From Atrina japonica (lineage: Eukaryota; Mollusca; Bivalvia; Pterioida; Pinnidae), in assembly GCA_030159075.1 (NCBI GenBank), contig BROG01000042.1, forward strand, positions 558,501 through 622,500: DNA of 64,000 bases. Direction: 5' to 3'. Position numbers and translations under genes: made by a program. The notes under the pieces are model-generated. The model worked only from the letters and a program-made list of their open reading frames with translations, was not told the DNA's origin and ran no database searches. Each line of letters begins with the position of its first letter. Position 1 is the first letter of the stretch. This document shows positions 11,271 through 20,369 of this stretch, one piece after another.

Positions 11271-12320
11271 AGAATATAGAATTTTAAATGGTGCTATCAG
11301 TGCCAAATATTACTTTAGTATAAGATTATCAGCTGGTACCGAAAAACCAAGCAACATGAGCAATATTTACTATATGTTTTATGCACTTATTTCTTGCAAA
11401 TATTTGACGTAATTGGAACAGTTTGGTCAACTTGGCAGAAGGGAGAATAAACATCCCTAATCAACAGAAAATTGGCTGTTTCAATTGAATATGTTAGATC
11501 GTATGATAAAATGAAGCTGTCACAAGTCTCCATTTATATCACATTTATGATACTCATTTAGAATTTTCCATTTTTGCTCGAAAAAAGGCCTGCAACCTGG
11601 AAACTTCAAAACTCATATCATAAATGTGATATGCATGGAAACTCTGACAGATCATATATACATATTACCATGTAAGTTGACTTATAGAATTATTGTCATT
11701 CAGTAACTTACAACATGTAGCCAGATTGTACATTGGGTTAGGATTATGAATTGTAAAATACACATTAAAAAGAAAATATAAGCCCCCAAAATACAGGAAA
11801 CTGCTCAAAGAATTGTGAACTTCAAGAACCCCATCAGGTAAACTGGAAAAACACATTGAATTTATATATGTACAATTGAACCTACTTATACTCTGTTACA
11901 CTGAAATCCCGCTGTCTTTGACATTACTTTCATTATAACCTGGTTATTTTAAAACCCTGTTTATTTGAAAGAAAAATTAATTACCCTGCCATTTCAATAT
12001 ATTCGGGTTTCGACTGTATGTGAATACCTTATCAAAATTGATAGTAGTATGTGTGGGACACTTCAGCCCAATCAGGCTACATGGATCATTTAAACCATCC
12101 TGCTCTGGGTCTCGCAGTTATATATATAACTTATCCACGGTCTGGTAGTCACCAGGTAAATTCCTCGCCAGTGATATAGATAGATAACTTATCCCTGCTT
12201 TTTCGGCACTCGCATTCAATTTTTCCGCGTGTGTACATAATAATTGCAGCGATAGATGGGGCACAGGTGTCCAATGTTATTGCACAAACTTGTAATCCGT
12301 CGGTTGTTCCGTACACAAAA
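11271..12320. other. AT-rich non-coding DNA with one hairpin and a solo transposon end
   Basis: An inverted repeat (11535-11560 against 11610-11637, core atatcacatttatgat) could form a hairpin. About 11880-12030 resembles, in reverse, the Tigger-like end seen at 4443 (ending tcgactgta). No coding region is supported. Confidence 0.4.
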
Positions 12321-12329
12321 TTAATTTAG

Positions 12330-13431
12330 AATGTTTGTGCTGCGACAACAAGTTTTTTATGGTTCGTCTGTCTTCCGTGACGACGTCGTTCTCGTCCAAA
12401 CATTCGTTGTAGCTAAACTTGTCTTTAGTATAGAAGAGCGCAACCACTTGACCTGTGTACGAAAATCTTTTGACGCGCTATTATATCTTTGCGTTAATAC
12501 CCACACGGATTGGTTGCATGTCTTCACGAAAACGCCAACATGGTTGCCGAAAGGCGTGGACGTCCGCTTTCTTTTTTTATCTGTTTTCGTTGCCGAATAG
12601 TCGTGTTTTAACTATGATGTTCTCGTCAACGTGGACGTCCACAAGATTTGTATTTATCGTAAAAATGTCGTAACATTTCCTGTAATTTCTCTTTTTTAAG
12701 ATATGACCGTTTTCGATGAAACGGGATTGACGATGACGACGCGTTTGTCTTTCGGGTGTTTAACATCATCCCCAATCCATTCTCTCGATTTATAGGCTCG
12801 GTCTGTCAAGACGACGTGTTTAGCATCGTTAAACGTCAACATGTATTCTAATCTATCTTATAATCCAGCTTGATAAAAGGGTTCGCTCGTTTCCAAGATT
12901 TCGAGTAATAGGCGTGGTCTCCCGATCTAAGGGAATACAAAACCGATTCCCGAACGCCGCGCCGAGTTCGTAGAATTCGCTACTATCGAGTGGCATTTTA
13001 TATTGGATGGGTTTTGCCCTTAAAATATTTAGATTGTTACTTTGTAATCCTTGATACACCATGTTACGTCGTTCTATTTTCCAAAGATCGTTGTAGACTA
13101 AACATTTATCCGCGTCGTCGATGGTTTGAACGGTATTTCCCGAAATCTTGATCTCGATTTTCTTGAAGATGTTACGACCTCAATTATTATAGACGCCCGT
13201 TTTAGCGAGATCACCGCCGTTGACGTCGACTTCCATATCGAAGCATAGTCTCGTACTTCTGGGAACGATCACATCGTTTTCGCTCAAATTGGGAAAGCGA
13301 ATCGTTAACGTTTGGTTTTCTTCGATACTCGAGGGATTATGGGAAACGGTCACCGTCTGGCGAATGCCCTTTACGCCAAAGGGGACGCGCAATTTTCTAT
13401 TGGGATCGAGAATGTGTCCGTAGTTCATCAT
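12330..13431 (-). pseudogene. Capsid-like protein of a Polinton/adintovirus-type element, broken
   Basis: The minus strand has an intact start (ATG 13429-13431) and an 84-codon first frame to 13180. A second clear frame at 13062-12853 includes a G-N-R-F-C-I-P-L-D segment, and further coding-like sequence runs to about 12330. At least three frame breaks are needed. The pattern (N-terminal basic stretch, strand-rich middle, F-G-N-R-F-C-I-P-L-D) resembles major-capsid-like proteins seen beside protein-primed DNA polymerases in invertebrate genomes. That reading is from memory and unproven. Codons are CpG-rich (cgt, cga, gtc), unlike the surrounding DNA. A divergent 42-bp gap separates it from the next gene. 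Confidence 0.42.
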
Positions 13432-13473
13432 CTTTTTTAATTATGCGATAAAAAAATTTAACTCGTTTTAAAA

Positions 13474-14587
13474 ATGGCCGATATTCACGATTTCGATAAT
13501 TCGACGTACGACGATGACGATGATAATGTTCAAGAAACATGGTTTAACGACAACGATGAAACCCCGCTTTTACCCACCCGCGAATTAACACCTCTTGAAA
13601 ATCAAAGAGAGCGATTAGAATTGGATAAAACGGTCGATAAATGGAAACGAGCATTCAACGCGTCCGATAGCGACTTAGAATTTAAACGAGATAAAGAAGG
13701 AGGTTTATATGTATTGTGGCGCGATGATTGGATTAGATTAACAAATGAACGTAATCCAAACAAATTCTTGGCTATTGGGACATTGAAAAACCACGGCCTC
13801 GGATGTCTCGAAGGTTTAGGTGTGAAAGATCCAAAACAAAAGGTGTTAACAGTTAGATATAACATTACGGAAGTCTTTATTATCTGAAAGTATAGAAGAT
13901 TTAAACCACGAATTGCCCATGAGAGAATTGTTGGGTTTAGATAAAAGTTTAAGAACCATTCGCGGTTCATTACGTGTTCAAGAATCCAAAAAAGTAGAAT
14001 TAGAACGAACGTTATCGCAATGGAAAGAAGACCTCGAAAACAATCCCGGTGACAGAGAACGCGTCGAGAGAGAGATAACCAAAACCCAAAACGAACTAGA
14101 CGGTGTGAACGAGAGTATTGATAATCTAAAGGGGGAGTTAAAGTCTCAACTGACCGCCATAAAAGAGTCGATCAAGGGGCTACTCGACGACAATCTCCCT
14201 TTGAGAGAAAGAATCGCCAATCTGTTTAAAGAGCAGGGAATCACCATTTTTAGCGTTTTAACCGCCATTGGAATGACCGTCGTGTTTTTAGTCGAATTAT
14301 TGATACCGGACGTCAAACCGATTCAACCGCCGCCACCACCACCACCCAACAAAGAGGGTGGATTACAGGAATGGCTTAAAAAACAGCTAGACTCGGTTGG
14401 AAAACTGCTCGCGAGATTGGCTACCAAATTCGGTGAAGCGTTACCGGGTATATTGTCTCCTGGATTTTATCAACACTCGGCAAAACTGCAGTTTGGTTGG
14501 GAGAACATCTGTGGGTATTGGGCATGGCTGTCATCGGTTTGTTGTTAACGAAACTCGACGAAGAGAAGAAAAGAAAAAACCGATAGA
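13474..14587 (+). pseudogene. Coiled-coil protein with membrane segments, unknown function, two frame breaks
   Basis: Not a family I recognise. From ATG 13474 there is a very acidic N-terminus (D-D-D-D-D near residue 13) and then a W-R-D-D-W-I region, until the frame breaks near 13865. It resumes at about 13870 with a long coiled coil (Q-E-S-K-K-V-E-L-E-R-T-L through G-E-L-K-S-Q). A hydrophobic span follows (about 14247-14310, I-T-I-F-S-V-L-T-A-I-G-M), then a run of eight prolines, an amphipathic stretch (W-L-K-K-Q-L-D), and after a second break near 14460 a hydrophobic end and a lysine/arginine tail to TAG at about 14587. It converges with, and overlaps by about 43 bp, the downstream minus-strand gene. 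Its context suggests a structural or membrane protein of the same integrated element. Confidence 0.5.
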
Positions 14588-15571
14588 GCGAAAATTTTAC
14601 TTTCGTGATCGTCTTGTTTTTGTGGGGGCGATACTTTTGATACGATCTGTTTTGGTGGTTTAATCTGTTTAGGAGTTGATGGGGTGAACGTTTTCGCGTT
14701 AAGCTCGACGTTCGTCCCTGGTTTTGTCTTTTCGGGTGCGATCAAGATTTCGTTATTATAATTGGCGATATTTTTATCGATGTTCAGCTCCATGTTGCTG
14801 GGTAACATGTAAAGCCCCGGATGGATGACAAAATCGAGTTTGGAATTTGCATATCTTAGACAATTTTCGTAGCGAGAAATATCGGCGGGTAAATCGAGAG
14901 GTCTATTAATCGCATCCTCGACATTGAATAAAAATTGTTTTTGCGCGTCGAGCTAGGTGGTACCAGCATCCACAATCGAGGCCCTCGTTTGACCTTGGGC
15001 GCCCAAAACTGCCCAGGCGAAAACGCGAATGGAAGCGTCCAATCTGGCCAGACCCGGAAGCGTGAATCCCTCCGAGTGGTTCACGATGAACGTAGACCAT
15101 TTCGTGTTATACTTTCCGAAGATGGTCCCCTTGATTTTCCAATCTGTGTCGACCGATACCCCAAATTCGCGACAGATTTGTTCGTACGCCGAAACGTCTA
15201 TGGTGTAATCGGAATCGCTGGGCAAGGGGACGGCGATTTCCTTCAAGATCCTTCTGATTTGATAGTAAACGTGAAATTGAAAGAACGATTTCGACAGTTT
15301 GTCGTTCCCCATTCTTAATGTCACGCCGCAACTGGTCGTGGCACACCACACCGCGTAATTTAACTGGTTCTGCCAAAAAAAAAACCGTTACGGAATGCTG
15401 ATACCACCGCGCCAACATGGTGCGATATTTCGGAGTCCTGTCTTCGAAGACGTTCGGCTTATTATACTTTACGAAAATATTCTCGAACGATGCGCGAAAC
15501 TTTTTAGTCGTATTGTCGTAGACGTCGAAAGACGACAAATCCAAATCCTCCTTGTACTCGTAAACATTCAT
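14545..15571 (-). pseudogene. Unknown protein of the integrated element, possibly virion-associated
   Basis: It starts at ATG 15569-15571 (M-N-V-Y-E-Y-K). The first frame is clean until a break at an A-run near 15372 (plus-strand aaaaaaaaa). It then continues in a second frame from about 15351 to 14953, and after a break near 14950 in a third to 14545. The C-terminal part is proline- and lysine-rich (P-S-T-P-K-Q-I-K-P-P-K) with a short hydrophobic end. Roughly 330 codons. No motif identifies it. It shares codon bias and compact spacing with its neighbours, and its start lies only about 35 bp from the next plus-strand gene, a divergent promoter arrangement. Confidence 0.45.
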
Positions 15572-15606
15572 CTTTTATTTAGAAAATAAAATAGTTATAA
15601 TAAAAC

Positions 15607-16221
15607 ATGTTTCATCTCGTTAAGGAAATCGGCAAACCCGTTTAAACTATCTCGATACATTGATAACGCGAATGACGAGTGGTGTGTGGGAGTAAAGTCT
15701 GTCCATTTTTGGAACGGTTTGTACAACATAAAAAAGATATTTCCATAAAACACACCAAGGGTAGAGAGAGACCGAGAATCCATACCGTGCACTCCGGATC
15801 GTACACGTTCAAAGACATACAACGAATTTTCATGAAATACCTCAAGAAAATAGTATTGGACAAAAATACGATGAGAGTAAGACTCGAGGGCGACGCGTCT
15901 AATTTCCTGCAGATTCCGCCAGAACTCACTAAGATTCTCGGAATAGGCGAAAACGATCCTTTCGCCGGGACTATCATATCAAGAAATAGCATAAGCTTGC
16001 AACCACTGCGACTACTTAATGTTCATCTAAAAGAACTTGCCGAGGGAGACATGTTTGAAGACTGGCAACCGAGCGATGTCGTCAAACCCCTACCGTGCCC
16101 CAACGATAAATTTTCCGAGTTGTATACCGAAAACGTCGAACATCCCATTTTTTTAAGGTTGAAACGCGATCGCATCACGGAATTAACGATAGACATAAAA
16201 GTTCTCCGTGCTCGTCGATAA
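15607..16221 (+). pseudogene. Minor-capsid-like protein, frame-shifted near its start
   Basis: ATG 15607 is the only nearby start, but the plausible N-terminal frame (R-Y-I-D-N-A-N-D-E-W to about 15760) is one base off. The main frame opens at about 15745 and runs to TAA at 16219-16221. The protein has alternating hydrophobic segments and conserved-looking turns (I-H-T-V-H-S-G-S-Y, L-G-I-G-E-N-D-P-F) consistent with a strand-rich virion protein. The W-C-V-G-V then F-W-N-G-L-Y-N-I order recalls penton/minor-capsid-like proteins of such elements. Function is inference from context. Confidence 0.42.
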
Positions 16222-16282
16222 TCACGGGTACCCCTGTCACGTGCTCTTATTATTTATTATTTATTTAAAATAATAAAAAAGG

Positions 16283-16444
16283 ATGTCTATGTCGGGATTC
16301 TATCACGAAGACTTAGAAAGGGAAGAACTGGCGGCAGAACTTTTGGAAGACATTAAAGAAGAGGTAGCCATCTTGACCAAAAACCATGAACACCTTCCAA
16401 TTCGACGTGAAAAACGGAAGACTCAAACCGCCGCTGGGCATTAA
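16283..16444 (+). CDS. Small acidic protein, 53 codons, unknown
   Basis: Intact frame from ATG 16283 to TAA 16442-16444, starting M-S-M-S-G-F-Y-H. It contains a Glu-rich helix (E-R-E-E-L-A-A-E-L-L-E-D-I-K-E-E-V). An AT-rich leader precedes it. It overlaps the next frame by 59 bp, a compact layout typical of viral gene clusters. Not recognised. Confidence 0.4.
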   Translation: MSMSGFYHEDLEREELAAELLEDIKEEVAILTKNHEHLPIRREKRKTQTAAGH

Positions 16445-16667
16445 AATGTTATTCGACGGTCACGTCTTTCGTCTCGGACTTTAGGGGGAATTAAACGTGA
16501 CGTTAATTTTGAACGACGTCAAAAAAACGGCCTATCAAACGAAAAACGGCGACATCGTAACGTTGAATCCTCCTCTGTGGGTGAAATCGGGGGACGTTCT
16601 AAATTTTGGAGTGAATAAAGGGTCAAAATCGGGGACCATCAACGGCGTCGTCGTATTAGACATTTAA
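16386..16667 (+). pseudogene. Small protein, 93 codons with one in-frame stop, unknown
   Basis: From ATG 16386 to TAA 16665-16667 in a single frame except for TAG at 16482-16484. The C-terminal two thirds is rich in V, N, G and K with alternating hydrophobics (L-N-F-G-V-N-K-G), suggesting a small beta-rich protein. The single stop in an otherwise unbroken frame suggests either recent inactivation or a base error. Overlaps the preceding 53-codon frame. Confidence 0.4.
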
Positions 16668-16707
16668 AAATTTCTTACGTTTAAAAAAAGGGATGAGTAA
16701 AAACGTA

Positions 16708-17190
16708 TTATATCGTAACGCTAGGTAACGGTCCCACGTAATTTTGGTTACACGGTTTGTTGAAATAATGCGGAAAATAACCCTTCTTTAATTCTTTTAA
16801 TCCAAACGGAATCGCCGCCAGAGCAGATTGGACAAAATTTATGGAATCGATAAATCTAATGGTTCCGACTTCCATGTACATAATTTTCGTACCGTTGTAA
16901 ATGCAATAAGGTTTAATGTTATGATCTACGAAATATTTTAACAAAAATTGCGCGTCGTATGCTTTAGCACTGTGAGCTATAAACGTACCTTTTTCATCCA
17001 AGACAAACTCGCAAAAATCGTCTACGGTAGAAAATTCGTGTTGTTTACCATTAAAATCTTGACAAATGATTAAATTGGGTATGTGAACACCGGTGTCTTG
17101 AGTCGCTTCTATGTCGTAAAAATAATAATCCGTCGTTCGTGTTTTACAGCTGTGTGTCACTTTGTCACTTGTGTCACTTTGAGACTTCAT
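16708..17190 (-). pseudogene. Protein-primed type B DNA polymerase, N-terminal exonuclease fragment
   Basis: 160 codons from ATG 17188-17190. It shows the Exo I motif (F-Y-D-I-E-A-T, D26 and E28), an Exo II-like motif (A-H-S-A-K-A-Y-D, where an Asn is normally found at the Ser position) and a downstream F-I-D-S-I-N-F segment. It ends at N-Y-V-G-P-L-P-S, after which the palm and thumb are missing. This is the DNA_pol_B_2 type found in Polintons/Mavericks and adintoviruses. It replicates linear DNA from a protein primer. Truncation leaves it unable to polymerise. It marks the edge of the integrated cluster. Another, different polymerase remnant lies at 34.86-37.5 kb. Confidence 0.75.
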
Positions 17191-17500
17191 AACTTAGAAC
17201 GTTGCACACGTTGCAAACTTTGAAACATGAGAACGGTACACACTTGATCACTTTGACAAACTTTGAGAACGACACACGCACACACTTGATCACTTTTGCA
17301 AACTTTGAGAACGTTACACACTTTCATGTTCTATGTATCTCTCTCCTACCGTGAGATTAGTCAGTCCCTGAAAAACTAGATATCCTATGATTCCATACCC
17401 AAGATGGCTACGCTTCCTAATTTTCCTGTTTCACTACCCACCCTCCCTTTCTGGTTTAGTGCATACAACCCATATAGCTCATATCACAAGAAAACACACA
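17191..17500. repeat. Short direct repeats beside the polymerase fragment
   Basis: Repeats of 'cacttgatcacttt' and 'caaactttgagaacg' occur three times between 17200 and 17320, upstream of the polymerase start and upstream of the small gene at 17559. No gene is seen. Confidence 0.5.
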
Positions 17501-17516
17501 ACGTACGTCATAAACT

Positions 17517-17526
17517 CCATATAAGC
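17517..17526 (+). promoter_or_regulatory. TATA box of the first small-gene copy
   Basis: ccatataagc, 33 bp upstream of ATG 17559. It is the counterpart of the TATA box at 19171-19180 in the second copy. The CRE-like site just upstream (acgtacgtca) is imperfect. Confidence 0.5.
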
Positions 17527-17558
17527 TAGTACTGTCCGAGTCTCGGTATTAGTTCATC

Positions 17559-17960
17559 ATGGATAACTCATCCGACAATGATATGCAACCTGAAGAGAGA
17601 AACATGAAAATCATTCTTACACGGCGGACACGTATTGCAGTAAGGCGACACAGGCCAATAGATTCTGGTAGGACCCCATCATTACCTACTAGACCATCTT
17701 CACCTACTACACAACACCAGGGACCACCTAGACCTGAGCCTCCACTTTTAACACCTGTACAATATGTACTAGCTCAGGAAGCATTAGTCAATCTTTGACA
17801 ACACAAGACAGAGATAAATCGACTGATGATAGAGAAAGAATGGGAAGTTCGCCGTTGGCGACCTCTACTCGACAAATACTAGAGTCTCCCTTATTCAGCT
17901 TTTCGGAGCAATCAACGGTCCCTTTAAGGGTCACCCATCTTATTAGAAAAGAAACCTTAG
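17559..17960 (+). pseudogene. First copy of the unfamiliar small basic gene, inactivated
   Basis: From ATG 17559 the frame matches the second copy (19232) along its length: an M-Q-P-E-E-R-N-M start region, R-T-R-I, a Pro/Thr-rich middle and V-Q-Y-V-L-A-Q-E-A-L-V-N-L. It stops at TGA 17796-17798 where copy 2 has CGA (Arg). After the stop, homologous sequence continues through the arginine-rich C-terminal part. The histone-type stem-loop at 17917-17932 has lost pairing: one C-A clash beside the loop and two wobble pairs. The purine-rich element (agaaaagaaacc) is kept. It has an upstream ATG that copy 2 lacks. Probably a decayed paralogue. Confidence 0.65.
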
Positions 17961-18450
17961 CTAAACGTATGCAGGTTTTATGTATGTTGTGTTATTCTGT
18001 AGCGGCAAGTTTAAAATATTGTAGCGACTAAACACTACTTAGGGTGCGAACTTCATTTAGATCATAAGCCTGAAACGATTTAGAGTTGATATCCGCTTAG
18101 GCATGTCAGCTGATGGCACTAGTGTGACGTCAGCTGACTGTACTTGTCTTGCAGGATGGTAGGTCTCGCCATTTTGTAATGCCAATCACGGTAAGATTTT
18201 AATCATGTAAAGATAAAAAACGCGTACTCTTGATGCATTTTCAATACATCAAGGCACAGAATAGTGTACTTAATAAACTGTCATTCGACATCGAACGCTT
18301 TTTTAAAAAGATGTTCATGTATTTTATCTCGGTATAAGGTGTACACCTATAGTTTAAGCATAGTACTAGTACACGGTAGACACAAAGGTACAAGAGTTAT
18401 ATGGTGTAAAAACACCATTGAGAAACTATGAGAAGGAGTATTAGTATCAC

Positions 18451-18740
18451 AAACTCTATGAGACGTACGAGCTATAGAGATTCTAAGTAAGAGAAAATGA
18501 GGATACAAAGCGTAATAGTGTGTGTAACACAACTCTATGAGATGTACGAGCTATAGAGATTCTAAGTAAGAGAAAATATGGATACAAAGCGTAATAGTGT
18601 GTGTAACACAACTCTATGAGACGTACACGAGCTATAGAGATTCTAAGTAAGAGAAAATAAGGATACTAAGCGTAATAGTGTGTGTAACACAACTCTTTGA
18701 GACGTACGAGCTATAGAGATTCTAAGTAAAAGATTCAGAG
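18451..18740. repeat. Four tandem copies of a 79-81-bp unit
   Basis: Units start at 18452, 18531, 18610 and 18691 and contain 'gtacgagctatagagattct' and 'gcgtaatagtgtgtgtaaca'. Lies between the two small-gene copies. Confidence 0.9.
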
Positions 18741-18777
18741 AAAGAATAAGGCACTGGTGAAATAATAGCGACAGTAA

Positions 18778-19140
18778 AACAGGTGGCCAGATGTCTAGAC
18801 AGAAAAATCGTCAACAACAGGTGGCCAGATAGCAAGTGTCAAAAACAGGTGGCCAAACGTCTAGACGTAGATGTCTAGACAGAAAAATCGTCAACAACAG
18901 GTGGCCAGATAGCAAGTGTCAAAAACAGGTGGCCAAATGTCTAGACAGAAAAATCGTCAACAACAGGTGGTCAGATAGCAAGTGTCAAAAACAGGTGGCC
19001 AAATGTCTAGACGTTGATGTCTAGACAGAAAAATCGTCAACAACAGGTGGTCAGATGCCAAGTGTCAAAAATGTCAAAAACAGGTGTTCAGATGCCAAGT
19101 GTCAGAAATGTCAAAAACAGGTGGCCAGATGTCTAGACGT
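18778..19140. repeat. Tandem repeats directly upstream of the second small gene
   Basis: Repeated 'caggtggccagatgtctaga' and 'cagaaaaatcgtcaacaaca' words, with variants, fill this stretch up to 18 bp before the CRE. The words contain CAGGTG E-box cores many times. The position suggests a promoter-proximal repeat, perhaps regulatory. Confidence 0.85.
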
Positions 19141-19157
19141 GGGAAAAAATCAATACG

Positions 19158-19180
19158 TGACGTCATTAACTCTATATAAG
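19158..19180 (+). promoter_or_regulatory. CRE and TATA box of the histone-type small gene
   Basis: A perfect palindromic CRE (TGACGTCA, 19158-19165) is followed by tctatataag (19171-19180), about 52 bp before the first usable ATG at 19232. This compact layout matches replication-dependent histone promoters. Confidence 0.6.
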
Positions 19181-19231
19181 CTAGTACTGTCTGAGCCTGG
19201 GTATTAGTTCATCAAGGATAACTCATCTGAC

Positions 19232-19519
19232 ATGGAGATGCAACCTGAAGAGAGAAACATGAGAATTATTCTTACACAGAGGACACGTATTGTAGACAGG
19301 CCACGCAGCCCGATCAATTCTGGTAGGACCCCTGCGACACCGACTACACAACACCAGGAACCACCTAGACCCGACCCTTCACTTCCAGTACCTGTACAAT
19401 ACGTACTAGCCCAGGAAGCATTAGTCAATCTTCGACAACATAAGGCCGAGATAAATCGACTGATGATAGAAAAAGAAAGAGAAGTTCGTCGTTGGCGACG
19501 TCTACTCGACAGATATTAG
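19232..19519 (+). CDS. Small basic protein with a histone-type mRNA 3' end, unknown
   Basis: Intact, intronless, 95 codons. N-terminal third: E-M-Q-P-E-E-R-N-M-R-I-I-L and an R-T-R-I patch. The middle is disordered and rich in Pro, Thr and Arg (E-P-P-R-P-D-P). The C-terminal 40 residues form one predicted amphipathic, strongly basic helix (A-L-V-N-L-R-Q-H-K ... E-R-E-V-R-R-W-R-R-L-L-D-R-Y). It is not a core or linker histone. The TATA-to-ATG distance, the lack of introns and a perfect stem-loop 37 nt after the stop are exactly those of replication-dependent histone genes, so expression is probably S-phase or germline linked. The start used by copy 1 is AAG here, so translation should begin at 19232. 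The product may bind nucleic acid or chromatin (inference). Also possible: a gene carried by the adjacent integrated element. Confidence 0.6.
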   Translation: MEMQPEERNMRIILTQRTRIVDRPRSPINSGRTPATPTTQHQEPPRPDPSLPVPVQYVLAQEALVNLRQHKAEINRLMIEKEREVRRWRRLLDRY

Positions 19520-19555
19520 AGTCTCTCTCTTATTCAGCTTTTCGGAGCAATCAAC

Positions 19556-19594
19556 GGCCCTTTTAAGGGCCACTCAACTTATTCGAAAAGAAAC
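19556..19594 (+). promoter_or_regulatory. Histone-type 3' end stem-loop and downstream element
   Basis: GGCCCT-TTTA-AGGGCC at 19556-19571 is a perfect 6-bp stem with a 4-nt UUUA loop, flanked by 'caac' before and 'actca' after. About 12 nt further on lies the purine-rich gaaaagaaacc (19584-19594). This is the SLBP stem-loop plus U7 snRNA-pairing element layout used for replication-dependent histone mRNA processing. Direct sequence observation. The function is by analogy. Confidence 0.75.
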
Positions 19595-19744
19595 CTTTAC
19601 TTAAGGTATGCAGGGTTTGTGTTTGTGTTATTCTGTAGCGGTGAGTTTAAAAAATAGTGTAGTGACTAAACACTACTTATCCGTGTATATTCAACATTAA
19701 AATTTATTTGTGTTTTTGTGTTTTTGTTATGATGTATTCACTTC

Positions 19745-20110
19745 ATTAGATAAGAGTCTAAATATATTAAGTCATGTGACTAGAGAGAGGTTCAATTCAG
19801 CCTGTGAAAACTCATTTGAGATCCGAAGCTCGAGGTGTTAACATCATAAGAAAAAACCACTACTATCAGCAGGGTGAGTGTTTCTTTTTTTATTAGATAG
19901 GACAAGATTATTTTCCATGCATAAAAAATATAAATATCTCAGAAAAAAAGTCACATGACTAGAGTATAGGTTCAGTTAGACATCTGAGAGCTCATTTGTG
20001 ATCCGGCGCTCGAAGAGTCAACATCGTCAGAAAACTACTACCAGCATAGGATGAGTGTTTGAATTTTTATTACATAGGCTTAGTGTTTACCATATGAAAC
20101 ATGTACAAAC
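19745..20110. repeat. Direct duplication of a unit of about 180 bp
   Basis: Two tandem copies share 'catgtgactagag', 'ggttca', 'gagatccg/gtgatccgg', 'aacatc' and 'gagtgttt' in the same order (from about 19765 and about 19945). No coding sequence. It lies just outside the Gypsy LTR. Confidence 0.7.
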
Positions 20111-20208
20111 AGTAAATTTCAATATCTCAGAAAAAATTAGGTAACTAGCAACGTTAATAAGTTTATATTACTTATAACTTAATTATGCTATCAGGGAAAT
20201 ACCCCATC

Positions 20209-20369
20209 TGTAACAATATGAGGTACGGGAGATAATACTTTATCCGAAATTATATGAATGATGAAATTGGTGTACCTTGGATGATAATGACATGCACTTA
20301 AGAATACGGGCAGCTAAATTATAATTAGGTTACACATAAAATGATGTTGACAGTTATTTAGATATAGAA
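20209..20369 (+). repeat. 5' LTR remnant (161 bp)
   Basis: By eye identical to 26338-26498. It ends abruptly at 20369, where sequence of gag/pro character begins (taagcaattagcgctccc). Confidence 0.88.

Noticed and set aside
12331..12673. Plus-strand frames of 72-89 codons
   Set aside because: Antisense to the capsid-like pseudogene, with no features of their own.
14906..15589. Plus-strand frames of 64-127 codons
   Set aside because: Opposite-strand shadows of the minus-strand gene at 14545-15571.
19232..19519. That the small gene is itself a histone or protamine
   Set aside because: No histone fold sequence, Arg content too low and Pro/Thr/Glu too high for a protamine. Only the mRNA 3' end is histone-like.
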